From assembly GCF_033439725.1 (NCBI RefSeq), contig NW_026944389.1, positions 2,790,001 to 2,854,000 of the forward strand: DNA of 64,000 nt, written 5' to 3'. Origin of the DNA: Neurospora tetraspora (taxonomy: Eukaryota; Ascomycota; Sordariomycetes; Sordariales; Sordariaceae). Shown piece by piece: positions 46,804 through 57,323 of this stretch (the first letter of the stretch is position 1; the number at the start of each line of letters is the position of its first letter). Below the pieces are notes generated by a model. It was not told the origin of the DNA. It saw only the letters and a list, made by a program, of their open reading frames with translations, and searched no databases. Made by a program: the position numbers and the translations under genes.

Positions 46804-46940
46804 TTTGTGAAAATGATCGGCTTGTGATGAAATGAATGAAGAAAAAAACAGAATTCTAGAACGAATGTCCTCACCCTCGATTCCTCACGCAGGTTTTATG
46901 AGAGGCCTGAGTGAAAGTGAGGTGTGTGTGTTAGCGTAAA

Positions 46941-46958
46941 GAGTCACTGAAAGAGTCA
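46941..46958 (-). promoter_or_regulatory. Paired CPC1/GCN4-type sites upstream of HIS5
   Basis: Two TGACTC cores on the minus strand (46946-46941 and 46958-46953), 12 bp apart and about 140-155 bp upstream of the HIS5 ATG. TGACTC(A) is the known site of the general/cross-pathway amino-acid control activator, and HIS genes are classic targets. Confidence 0.6.
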
Positions 46959-48409
46959 TCTTGAAAATCGTCTCAAAACGGCTCGTGGGCGAGTTGATGA
47001 TTTGCGACCCGGCCGGTCCCCACTCCGGAAGGCCTGGCCCCTTAGCCCTTTATTCACGGTTCCAGTCTTGTTCGGGAGCTGATTGAACGACTTCAAGTCA
47101 CCGACATATTTTGATTTCAAATGCAAAAACATGTTTGATCATTAATCGAGGGATTTTGAAAATCAATTCATGATAGCGACTGATGACTTTGACCTTGTAC
47201 TCCCTCCTTGTTGAAATGGCATGCGGACGAGGATGTCATCCAACCGGCACCAGCTTCTGTTGCATCCAGTGGAAAGACTGGATGGGGTTAGGGTTAGCGG
47301 AGACAAAGGGCTCATTGGCGTCACCCTTGAACTTTGGACATTGTCCGAGGTATTGAGCTTCCTGTTGATTGAAAATATGGTCAGCGGGAAAGACAAAAAG
47401 AAAAACAGAAAGGCGAAAGACAAGGAAAAAGAAAACCAGAAAGGCAAAAAGAACACAGAAACTCCAAAAAGAACACAGAAACTCAAAGACGAAAAAGATT
47501 CAAAAAAGACATACAGCACCTGGGATTCGCTGGTCGTCACCGACCCAACTACTAGTCAAGCGATATGGTGCTTATCTATCGGAGTCGGAAGGATATGAAT
47601 CGGGTCTTTTAATCACGTGGTAGGGTCAAAAAACTGAACAACCACCTCCCGTATCCATATCGTTCGGACAGAGGCATTACGGTGAGTGGGGAGCCGGCGC
47701 TAAAAAGATGAATATAATTGGGCGGATTACGAGAAAAGTTGACCGTCCTGACACTGCGGCTAGATTTTTTACACAGGTAGGCAGATGAAGCCTGTCGTCT
47801 GTTACTCTAGCAATGTCAAGGAACGCTAATACTGCACGCGAAGCCCAAAGGCCAACTCGCGTATCACAACTTCAAACTATGATATTCTGTGAGAAGTTTC
47901 TGGGCGTTTGCTGCACAGACCGCTAGTCCTTTGCCCTGCAGGGCCCTTTGACCTGCACCCTCTTTGACAGCGGTTCTGGCACTTCCCAGAATCCCCTCCT
48001 TTGCAGACCTTCCTCCTCTTTGTATCGCCAGCTCTATATAGCTGGCGATCCCTTCCAGCCTCAGTTAGCTGGATCCTCAATCAACATCATTCCCATCATT
48101 CGTGATCCATCTCACATATTTGCTCGGACGATTTCAGATGAATGTCACCTTGACATATTGAATACCGGCGGCGTTTATTATTGCCGGTAGGGCCGACATT
48201 GCAGGTTTGCCAAGCCCCTGACATCTGACCCAAACCAGTTCGATTTTAACACCAAGCATTTGAGTCTGAAGAAAAGTTTGGCAACAAAATTGCCCTCCGG
48301 GCAGGATAAGATACACGAACTCCACACTGAGTTGCGTTCTGGGACAGCAGCAAACTCCCTTCGACATATCAAACCATCGGCAAGGTGCACCCTTCCAAGT
48401 CAAGTATGG
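46959..48409. other. Intergenic with telobox, no supported gene
   Basis: Upstream flank of HIS5 and the approach to the accessory region. GGGGTTAGGGTTAG (47284-47297) is a telomere-like box. Adenine/lysine-rich frames around 47163-47600 are low-complexity artefacts. Confidence 0.4.
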
Positions 48410-48731
48410 CGACGGATACTACTCCGCGACCCCAACCTTGATCTCATCCCTTCCAGACCTCCGGGTCTTCCTCTCCTCGATCCCTCCGTCCAGCACGTTC
48501 TATCTGGACCTTGAGGGCAAAAGTCTCAGCCGCAATGGAACCCTCTCCCTCTTGACGGTACTCGTCCTTCCCACGCAAGCAACAAGCATTGTCGATGTCC
48601 AAACCCTCGGCGACTCTGCTTTCACCACTCCCGGCATAGGCGGAAATACCCTCAAAGCCATCCTCGAGGATCCCCACACTTCTAAATGCTTCTGGGACGT
48701 ACGCAATGACGCGGACGCGGCAGAAACGTAG
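48410..48731 (+). pseudogene. Truncated 3'-5' exonuclease-domain gene fragment
   Basis: A 98-codon frame reads like the start of an Exd1/WRN-type 3'-5' exonuclease domain as found in fungal hypothetical proteins: LPDLRVFLSSIPPSSTFYLD with the first acidic residues in YLDLEGKSLSR, then TSIVDVQTLG and FWDVRNDADA. After the DVRNDADA block the sequence stops being protein-like and ends at a stop codon. The second half of the domain and its remaining catalytic acids are missing. An ATG just upstream at 48404 (MATDTTPRP) is in a different frame, suggesting a frameshift near 48,435. I read this as a decayed host gene copy at the edge of the accessory island. Confidence 0.6.
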
Positions 48732-48937
48732 GCGGTCTGGAAGTGCCCAGGCGGTGGTCCACTTGCAACACACCCATAGACTGCCTAGTCTGAAGCCATG
48801 GCCAACCTCCCCTCCGAATACTAAGTACAAGTTCCATGGTGTTGGCCTTCCCCTGTTGTTCCTTGCGTCTGATTCTCTTCGTTGAGGCGTCATCTCCAGG
48901 GGTTGGTGGTGGAATGCGATGGAGAGCCTCTTGCGGG

Positions 48938-48959
48938 AATTATAGCCACGGCTATAATT
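48938..48959. repeat. Perfect 10-bp inverted repeat with 2-nt spacer
   Basis: AATTATAGCC-AC-GGCTATAATT. It sits where ordinary sequence gives way to the accessory island. It could be a binding site, a scar or chance. Confidence 0.6.
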
Positions 48960-49385
48960 GATACTATCTCAACGGAATGACGCGCCGCCCGGCCCTTCCA
49001 CGCTCCTGGGCAAAACTTCCTCTCGGTGCTTGGCGGTGCTATGACTGGTCGATTCGAATGCATTATACGATGGTCACCTGCGTTTTGGTTCTATTGGTTG
49101 GGACCATTCAAAGTTATTTACCCTTGGCATTTGACGGGTCATACAATCGTAGGCCTTCTGCGTGTTTCCTTATTTTACTTCCTCCCCTAGAATCTTCAGT
49201 CATTAATAGATTCGACTACCTCGCAATGAGCATTCGGGTTGACCTATTTACAAAGCTGCAGGCGTTTACTGGCGGGGTTTAGCATTTGGGCTAGAACGTT
49301 CATTGGCGGGCATTAGATTTTACCGAGCGACGAATAGTCGGACCAATGAAGTAGGGCAAGGCAGGCAGATGAAGGAGGCAGGCTA
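48960..49385. other. Spacer with a two-copy 41-bp direct repeat
   Basis: No gene is supported. Around 49360-49445 a G/A-rich unit containing AGATGAAGGAGG is duplicated with a 41-bp offset (49367 and 49408). It runs into the 5' end of the JmjC-like frame, so that protein's first residues are repeat-derived. I searched this stretch for the missing JmjC N-terminal half and did not find it. Confidence 0.45.
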
Positions 49386-50723
49386 ATGCAGGCAGGTTAT
49401 GGCAGGAAGATGAAGGAGGTAGGTCAAGGCAGACAAGTGAAAAGTCGGGCACGTGCATACTCTAAGAAGCTCTGGATAATGATCGATCCAAATGATACTA
49501 CCAAATTTGAAAGGATGCTTGCGACCAAATGGGCGCTCCACAAATGCGACCAGTCTATACGGCATCTGAATATCATGGTGAGTCCGAAGAGGCTACTCGA
49601 AGAAGAAATCAAGTTCGATATTATTCGCGCTGGCCCCGGCGACCTGGTTATAACACGACCACGACAATATCACGCAGTTATCAATCAAACCCCGTCTCTT
49701 GCTATAGCAACCAATTTCACTTTGCCTAGTGAAGAGGCAATTCCACGTGGATGGGTTGTTTGTCCAGAAGACGGGTTATACAGTCTGTCCCATGGCAACC
49801 TCAAAAAGCTTTCCCATGGGCCCCCCAGCAAGAAACGGAAATCAGACTCCACCCATCTACTACACAGCAAAAGGCAGAATTTTGGTCAGTCTCGAAATAT
49901 TAGCAATGTTGTCGGCAATAACGATACTAAAGGGAGGGACTATGAAGAAAACGAAGAGCAGGATGAGGAGCAGGATGAGGAGCAGGACGAGGAGCAGGAC
50001 CAAGGGCAAGACAAGTACCAAGAGCATGGCAACAACGAGAATCGCAATCAGAATAGCGACAATGACACTGACGCCGCTATCAGTGTCGGTTGCGGTGATG
50101 CCCAAATCAAAGTTGACAGCAACACGAAGGATACTAATACCGATACCGATATCGAATCAGGTCGTCAACTCGCAAACCTAACGATAGACAATGGTGCGAT
50201 CTTGCGATTTATGTCAATCGTATACGCTTGGGACAGTGCGGACGATACATTGAAAAGCTCGTTCGCCTCGAAAAAGCCTACGGACGAGTTGTCGACTGCT
50301 AGACACTACGATAATCTACGACGGAAAGCACAAAATCTCAGTATTTTGTACACTGTTTTGGGCATGTCAGCCAGTTTTCGGCTTTCCAGAGTCATAAAAG
50401 AAAATGAAAATCGACATCGAGCAAGCAGAAGTTGTATATCAGCTGTGTTAGCAGGTCGTGGCATCGAAGACACTCCTAAAGCGCGGAAGGCATTCACGAC
50501 GGAAATATCTGAGGCTCGGAAGATCATGAGGATGGTAGAAGGATACGATGGGCTTCTCTGCTTTTTACCCCTTGGGTTTGGTAGTGGGTTCACGTTAAGA
50601 GCTCTGACGAGGTTTTCGAACAAAGACCTCGAGACCTTCTATGCCACCATTGCTCGGTATGAAAGCCTAATGTTGTTGAGTGAGGTGGGCAATGAGTTTC
50701 TACTCTCTGTTTGGGGTGAATGA
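49386..50723 (+). CDS. Partial JmjC-domain protein with acidic repeat, 445 aa
   Basis: Residues about 25-135 read as the second half of a JmjC fold: SKKLWIMIDPNDTTKFE, CDQSIRHLNIMVSPKRLL, GPGDLVITRPRQYHAVINQTPSLAIATNF. The last metal-binding His (QYHAVIN) is present, but the first half of the domain, which normally carries the HxD/E pair, is absent and I find no upstream exon supplying it. A demethylase or hydroxylase activity is therefore doubtful. A basic segment (PPSKKRKS), a hexapeptide-like EEQDEEQDEEQDEEQDQGQ tract and a 200-residue helical C-terminal region of unknown function follow. The frame is long and open, so it is either a truncated but transcribed accessory gene or a recent pseudogene. 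The first 20 residues derive from the 41-bp repeat. Confidence 0.6.
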   Translation: MQAGYGRKMKEVGQGRQVKSRARAYSKKLWIMIDPNDTTKFERMLATKWALHKCDQSIRHLNIMVSPKRLLEEEIKFDIIRAGPGDLVITRPRQYHAVINQTPSLAIATNFTLPSEEAIPRGWVVCPEDGLYSLSHGNLKKLSHGPPSKKRKSDSTHLLHSKRQNFGQSRNISNVVGNNDTKGRDYEENEEQDEEQDEEQDEEQDQGQDKYQEHGNNENRNQNSDNDTDAAISVGCGDAQIKVDSNTKDTNTDTDIESGRQLANLTIDNGAILRFMSIVYAWDSADDTLKSSFASKKPTDELSTARHYDNLRRKAQNLSILYTVLGMSASFRLSRVIKENENRHRASRSCISAVLAGRGIEDTPKARKAFTTEISEARKIMRMVEGYDGLLCFLPLGFGSGFTLRALTRFSNKDLETFYATIARYESLMLLSEVGNEFLLSVWGE

Positions 50724-51366
50724 GAGTTCAAAGAAAGATTGTTCCAAAGGAGACAGCTTGGCGAACTGCAAAACCTACCCAACGAAGACCTCATTAAGTT
50801 TCTGACACCTATTCAGCCCGAGGATGGTATATAGGGTAGTCTTATAAGGCTGGACATTTCGTTCAAAATAAGCAGTATCAACCGTAGCTGTATTATTATT
50901 TTTTCTGCTAGTTTTTGTTCTTAATCAAGTCCGCCGTAGTACAGATAGCGGGACTCGGATCCCGAACACGTAAATCAACACTGCAAATCTTGTACGATAG
51001 GTGCCATAAACACCATCGTGAACGCAATTGATCTATAGAATCGCGTAATGAAAAGATGCTAAGGATGTGCTTGGTTGTGTTCGCCTTCTAGTAGAACAAA
51101 TCCAGCTCTAACTTGGACGTTCGCTTTGGAAGCCGATAGTCCGTTTATTGAAGTGTCGGGTGCTCCATAAGGTATTGAATATTCCCCTTCTAACTTGTTT
51201 CATACGTAGGCACAAGAGAAAAGTTGGGACAGGTTCCCGTTCCGGGCTGAGAAATGGCGTTTGCTCGTTGTTTTCTCGCATCTCTTTAATCAATCAATCC
51301 TTCGAGAGGTGCGGAAATGTAGCTGATAGTGATTGTGGGGAGCTATGTTTCTAGATATAGCGGTCA
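50724..51366. other. Intergenic, no gene seen
   Basis: 3' flank of the JmjC-like gene. Short frames are unremarkable. Confidence 0.4.
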
Positions 51367-51412
51367 GAACCCTAACCCTAGTTTCGGCGAGCCGGAACTA
51401 GGGTTAGGGTTC
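51367..51412. repeat. Palindrome made of outward-facing telomere repeats
   Basis: A 22-bp arm (GAACCCTAACCCTAGTTTCG...) and its inverse flank a 2-nt centre, with one mismatch. Each arm carries about two TTAGGG units, oriented C-strand first then G-strand, as at the left and right ends of a linear chromosome. Possible origins are telomerase-type addition during repair or a hairpin-forming site. Confidence 0.8.
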
Positions 51413-52339
51413 CTCAACCGCAACGAAGAAAAGGATGTTACCCCACAAAACAAGCATGCCGGGCTTGATAACTATACTCAATATCTCAAACATTGATAGG
51501 GCCTGCAAGCGAGAAAAGCCAGCAGCCAGAGAAGGGGGTGGGGTTAGAGTAGCTAGGTACTTGGTGTGTTTGGCCCCAGAATGATTTATCACAGCATAAA
51601 TAGTAGTATTGCATATTAGGAGGAGTGATGTACAAGCGCTCAATGGGCATGAGGTCCTTCACCTATTCCCCGAGAGAAAACCGTATAGACTTCTGTCGAA
51701 AATAATGACGTTAACCCATCACCGGTGCTCCATGCCGAGCGATCCCTTAGTGGTCAGCTCCGCCAACCCCTTCCTCCTCCAAGCGATGGTTCATTCTGCC
51801 TTGTGATGCTGTAGCTCTCAGCCTACTGGGCTTTAGCCGCTCCACTTTCTGGTAGGTCCTTGGGGGGTGAGGTCCGTCGCTGGGATCTCTGTTGAATACA
51901 GCTGGCTACCTAAGGAGGCGTTCCCCTTACGAACCTCGCTTGGCTGGGTAATAATTAAATATTAAGGTTTGGGGATAGTGAGCGCGGTGTATCAAAGTTA
52001 AAAGAGTTTGTAAACGGTCTATTTATAAAATATTTAGAATTACTTCTAGGCCGATTAGAATAGCTTGGAGATACAAAAGGCGAGTGTCACGGTGGTGGCA
52101 GACCACTACACTAACCAGCTCGTGTTCCCGCAAAAGGGTACAAGTAACCGAAGCTGGCAATTCGGTCGCTCAAGTGGTCTTATATAGTTGTAATGACAGA
52201 TGCATCCCACAAATGCCATCACAGCGAGTATAATATTGTATTCAAAGAAACTTCACTAAAGGGATGTTGGGCTAGAAGTCAAGGCAGGGGTTGATTGAGT
52301 CGAGATTGTTGAGTTATAGCGAGTTTTTGCATTAGAACT
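51413..52339. other. AT-rich, repeat-derived sequence without a gene
   Basis: From about 51,950 the sequence becomes strongly AT-rich with TA-biased dinucleotides, as in RIP-mutated repeats. It leads into the Ty3/gypsy fossil. The 51,640-51,950 stretch is GC-richer and not recognised. Confidence 0.45.
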
Positions 52340-52870
52340 GGTTAAATTTGTCTCCTTGACAAAGGAGGGAACCCGATTCATGTGGACAGACGAGTGCCAG
52401 AGAGTATTCGACGGATTAAAGCACGCATTTACCACTACCCCTGTTCTGGCCCCTTTCGACTGGGAAAAAGAAGTGATCCTGGAGACTAATGCGTCCGATT
52501 ATGTGTCTGCTGGGGTGTTATCCCAGTACGGGGACGACGGCATCTTAAGGTCCGCCGCCTTCTTCTTCAAGAAGCATTCAGTTAGGAAGTATAATTAGGA
52601 GATCTACGGCAAGGAGCTGTTAGCGATTATCCGTTGTTTTAAAGAATAGAGACCTGAACTAGAGGAGATGAGCTCCCCGATTAAGGTTATTACCGATCAC
52701 CGCAACCTAGAGTACTTCATCATGACGAAGCTGCTAAACCGAAGACAAGCCCGTTGGTCTGAATTTCTGTTCCGTTTTAACTTCAAGATCATATACTACC
52801 CAGGGAAGCAGATTATACATCTATTTAAAACCTTCGGGCTCAGCGTTATAATTAATAACTAACACTTGCG
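52340..52870 (+). mobile_element. Ty3/gypsy LTR-retrotransposon fossil (RT end / RNase H region)
   Basis: Recognisable pieces of a gypsy polyprotein: the RT-RNase H junction ([36 protein letters not shown]) and RNase H ([24 protein letters not shown]). The copy is a broken internal fragment without gag, integrase or flanking LTRs in view. It lies in AT-rich sequence typical of RIP, and is probably old. The family call is firm; the exact ends are not. Confidence 0.85.
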
Positions 52871-53427
52871 AAGCTGTATAAGGATGTTGCTGAACGAGCT
52901 GCGGTCCTCGCCCGGTCCAGGCGCGCTCGCCCAACTCGACCAGCAAGGTATGTCATCATGTGGTTGATAGCATGGGCCAACTAACTAACTAAATCTATAT
53001 CCAGACACCCAAGACCTCAGTTTTTAGGCCTCCTTTCTTCATTCCTCCCATCTTGCAAATCCACGATTCCCTGCCGCACGTCAAACACCGCATCCACGAC
53101 ATAATATCGACCATCTGGGACCCGAAAAGATCGACTGAAAGCTTGAGTACAAAGCGAGGCATTGTTGCTAGAGCCCTCCGCGCCTGCCAGAACATACGAG
53201 AAGGTTCTATCACTTTTGACTGCTACGAATACATTCTGTGTGATATTGCCATTGCGGTCCCTCCAGCGTTACTATTGAAATATACGACGACCAGGGGGAC
53301 TCCCAATATGATAGGAAGCAATAGGGAGTAAACAATAAAGATTGGAGAGTAAACCAAGATCAATTCTTGCAGGAGGAAAGATTGTGAAAGGCTGACTCGA
53401 GGTGGAGTTGTCTTCCAAGCCTGCCTC
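52871..53427 (+). other. Spacer with splice-like coding remnant
   Basis: A well-formed intron-like stretch (GTATGT at about 52948, CTAAC repeats, CCAG at about 53010) is followed by a 108-codon open frame to 53331 (RPPFFIPPILQIHDSLPHVK). No family is recognised. It may be a remnant of a spliced gene next to the retroelement fossil. It also includes the 3' flank of the NLR gene. Confidence 0.3.
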
Positions 53428-56400
53428 TTAGGATGCAAGGCTGAGTAGCTTAAGAACCGCCTCATACCCATTCTTCGCCGCTATATATAGCGCTGTCCAT
53501 CCATCCTGGTCCTGAGCATCTGCGTCAACCTTGCCAGTATCGAGAAGCAGCTTAATAACTGCCTCATGCCCATTCTCTGCCGCCGAATGTAGCGCTGTCT
53601 GTCCATCCCGGTCCTGAGCATCTGCGTCAACCTTGCCAGTATCGAGAAGCAGCTTAATAACTGCCTCATGCCCATTCTCTGCCGCCGAATGTAGCGCTGT
53701 CTGTCCATCCTTATTCTTAGGATCTGCGTCAACCTTGCCAGTATCGAGTAGTAGTTTAACAACCGCCTCATGCCCATTCGTTGCCGCCATATGCAGCGCT
53801 GTCCGTCCATCCTTATTCTTAGGATCTGCGTCAACCTTGCCGGTATCGAGAAGCAGCTTAACAACCGCCTCATGCCCATTCTTCGCCGCCGAATGCAGCG
53901 CTGTCTCTTCATACCGGTTCTGAGCATTTGCGTCAACCTTGCCAGTATCGAGAAGCAGCTTAATAACCGCATTTGCATCCGCTCCCCAACGCAAGAGAGC
54001 TCTACACGCCTGAGCATGTCCGTTTTCGGCGGCAATGTAAAGAGGTGCTTCGCCCGTTGATTTATCCTTTTCGTTGACCATTTGCTGCGCGTCCTTTTGT
54101 GTTCGGGCCCCGAGTAGGTCATCTATAGTATTCGTATCTCCTCTTCTTGATGCCAACATGAGATCCATGAATTCGGGCTTCTCGTCCACGTCGTCAGGTA
54201 AGCTACCTCTAGCAAGCTTCGGGAAGCGATTCGGATTACTGCTCTGTGTGTGGTACTTCGAATTGTGCTTTTGGAGTTCGGCAGAGGAACTATACCCAAC
54301 GGCGGACATCGGACAGCTTTCAAGCAGGCAACGAAACGGACGCTCGTGGCAACTGATGTGCTTTTCACGTGCCTCCGCGGTCTGTAGATTGCCCTTGAAG
54401 AAAATGCAGCACGGTTTCGAACATTTTTGCACGTTCAGCGGCCCTTGAAGCTGACTAAGAATCTTCGTCTCCCTAGAGGTGAGTGTCTGTTCGTCCAACT
54501 TTCCGATAGCCTGTCGGATAGCCTCAGTTCTTTCTTCGATGTTGAAGTAACTGTTTCGCTCGCCACCGTGCTCCGGAATGCGGCCGGCCACCTGATCCAC
54601 GCTTGGAAACCCACCGGCATCATCGAGAGTCGACATCTTTGCATGGTCTCCGTATGATTGGAGAAAGCGATAAGCCCATTGTATGGCCTCTTGACAACCA
54701 GCGCTCTGTAGCGTGCCAGAAGCCTTGATGCTTTCCCGGAGATGGTCGAGCCAGTACTGCGCTGCGTAGTCCTGTAAGGCGTATGAGCCCCTTCTAGCGT
54801 ATGACATGACATCATCCTCCGCAATCCCCGACGCGAAGGGTGGAGATAAAAGATACTGGGAGCAAAAAATCGAGAGTTCCAAGTGCACTCGCGTGGTGTT
54901 CACGATTTGTCTCCGTATTAAGAATCTGCAAAATGAGCTGTTAGGGTTGAAATGAGAAGTAAGAAACATATCGTAGGTAGTAGACCAAGTACTTACTCGC
55001 GGGCTGTTTCATGTACCAGGTGGACCTCGTCCTCGGGGCCGGTGTAGTCTTTATTGACAGTGTGAGAATCCAGGAAAGAGCCGCAGAGCTGCTTGTAGCT
55101 CTTGACAGGACGGTTGTCGTAGTCCACTTCTCCTTTTAGCTGATCGATAGAGAAGAAAGACTGTATTTCCCTCCAGAAGAGGGTCCGCTTGCAGCAGACC
55201 ACATAGCTCAAGATCTGAATTGCAGCTTTCCTTTCGTCGTCCGAAGAGCCTTTGTGCAATCGATCTTCCAATTTCTCATATCTGACAGATAATAGCATGT
55301 TAAGACTTTTGCGATCAAGTCACTGAAGTGATCCTAATGAGCAAGGAGTTGTTGACTCACACTTCTTCTAAGCTGGCCGGGAAGATCCCAGGTTGCAACG
55401 CTCGCTTCAGATCGGCGGTACGATATTGACCTAGAAGATGCTCGAGAACTAGCTTTGCATAGAGAAACATGCCTGTGATATGTGTCAGTCTCTATCCCAA
55501 AACTCTAGACGCTGCTTTGCTCAGTCAAGGGGCTTGGACGTACCACCAGCGTTCTCAGAAACCAAATCTACTATCACTTGCTCCAACGACGGTTCCGGCT
55601 CGAATGTGGCCTGTATGTCCCTTGCAAGACTTTCGCAATAGTTTTTGATATTTCCAACATGGCCAGATGCTGTGTCAAGTAGGATCGAATGCGCTGAGTT
55701 CGATGCTTTGAGGCGATGGTCTAGTATGCCGTCTCGCTGGCCCGAAAAAAGAACTCGTAGCCCAGGGGAATGATTGCAGAGGGCCAGCAGCCATTCAATC
55801 GTTTTCTCTTCCTCCTCATTTGTACATTCATCCAGCCCGTCTAGCACGAGGTAAGTTGTAGGGTAGGTTCCTACTGCGGTGCTGACGAGCTCCTTTAAAA
55901 CTTTCGTACGAAGTCCATCATGCTTCGATGTCTCGATGTCAATGTGAGCGGATAGAACAGGATCTCGATCGTAGAGTTGTCCAAGAAGCGCCCGGAGCAG
56001 ACTGTTGAAATTGTCTTTGTCTGCGTTTTGGTGGCGAAAGTAAAAGAAAGCGAGAGCGATACCTGGTCTCATGTCCTTCGAAAGCCGTTCTATTACCGTG
56101 GCCATGAGCGTTGATTTCCCTAAGTCAAACGTCAGCTTAATGCATGATTCCCCTTTATCTGTTCGCGTTTTGGGGCGGGAGACTGGGGGTGCGTGTAAAG
56201 TTCGCTGGGAAGATTGGTATACCTCCACCTGGCCTTCCGTGTATGTAGAGAACTCGCTTTCCAGAAGCATCACCGAGGTGCCAGGCCTGAAATATGGGAT
56301 TGTCAAAAATCCACGTTCCTGAAGAAGTTCCCAGCTTGTCGTTTGAGTCGTCTCTGCAATCAATGAAGAATCGGTAGTCAGACTGGTAGTCTGGGATGGA

Positions 56401-57323
56401 CAACCTCCCCATGATTGCTCTCTTCCGCTCCTTGTGCGTCTCTTCTTCTTGCTTATCTGCTACCTGCTTTTGGCTGGTGTATACTTCGCGGATCTCGGCT
56501 CGCAACTTGATTATCTGGTCAAGAGAAGCGGATAGCTTTTCGCTGTTCAGGATCTCCTTACGTCTCTTAAGGGCCTGCAGGATGACAGCAAATTTCGATT
56601 CAAAGCTTTTCCAGGCAGCATCGACCAGCATCTTCCATTCTAAAATTGCGAAGGGTTAGTGGTTTGAGGCCCGAAACGGAGAAGGATAAAAGAATGACAT
56701 ACTCGGTCGGTTAAATACAGCAAGCGCCTCCTTATGGAAATTAAGCACGTCCAAGTAATAATCCTCAAGAACGGGTCCGAGGCGTGTATTGCGCTCGAAG
56801 GTTGCCTCATAGTGCACCAAGCCGGCGAGATTCTCTTCAATATCACAGTACATATCCAGGAGTCTGTCAAGCGATTGAAGGTGGGTGCTGGCGGCCTATG
56901 GGTAGGAACATGGCTGTGAGTTGAAGCTCTCCATAAATGAGGTAGTGAGGAATATGGGGGTAGAGATAAGTACTAACACTAAGCAGGAACTTGATGGGTC
57001 CCTGTAACAGGTAAGTCTATTAGGATGGAATACACTAATAAACAAACGGGCAGGATGATGCTCACCCAGACGTAGCATAGGAACACGGTCGTGTTAGTAA
57101 AGACCTCAATGACTTTGCCGAGCTCCTTCATGGCCTCAAGGAAGGATTCAAGACGCTTGAGATGGCGCATTTCCCCCTTTCTCTCTTGTTCGGCTTGAAT
57201 CTTCTTCATCAACAAGTGAACATCGTGCAGTGAACAGTTGGAAAACTCCTGGGCACGTCTTGGCCCAACATCCCTTTCGAATCTGGCCAAGGCGCGTTTG
57301 AAGCTCTCTGATTGTGGCGTCAT
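53428..57323 (-). CDS. NLR-type receptor: helical N-terminal domain, NACHT, C2H2 fingers, ankyrin repeats; 1,120 aa, 8 exons
   Basis: Fungal STAND ATPases of this type act in non-self recognition and regulated cell death. Exons are 57323-57066, 57001-56978 (24 nt), 56895-56703, 56639-56223, 56119-55544, 55472-55361, 55281-54997 and 54925-53428. All introns have GT...AG ends and the joined ORF is 3,363 nt without a stop. Residues about 1-240 are helical (CYVWGPIKFLLSAASTHLQS) and resemble the DUF7708-like domain often found before NACHT. The Walker A GRPGGGKST (about 290-300) is split by an intron. Walker B is TYLVLDGLDECT. A winged-helix-like part follows. Two C2H2-type fingers lie at about 790-845, and ankyrin repeats fill about 870-1118, the last five nearly identical. 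No frame disruption is seen. The recognised ligand is unknown. Confidence 0.9.
53460..53970 (-). repeat. Five 102-bp tandem units encoding 34-aa ankyrin repeats
   Basis: The CCTCATGCCCATTC landmark recurs at exactly 102-bp spacing (53460, 53562, 53664, 53766, 53868). Adjacent copies are identical over long stretches; for example, two units share about 78 bp without change. The sixth, most N-terminal unit is shortened, fusing WGADAN directly to AVIKLLL. This pattern indicates repeat exchange by unequal crossing-over or gene conversion. Confidence 0.9.
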
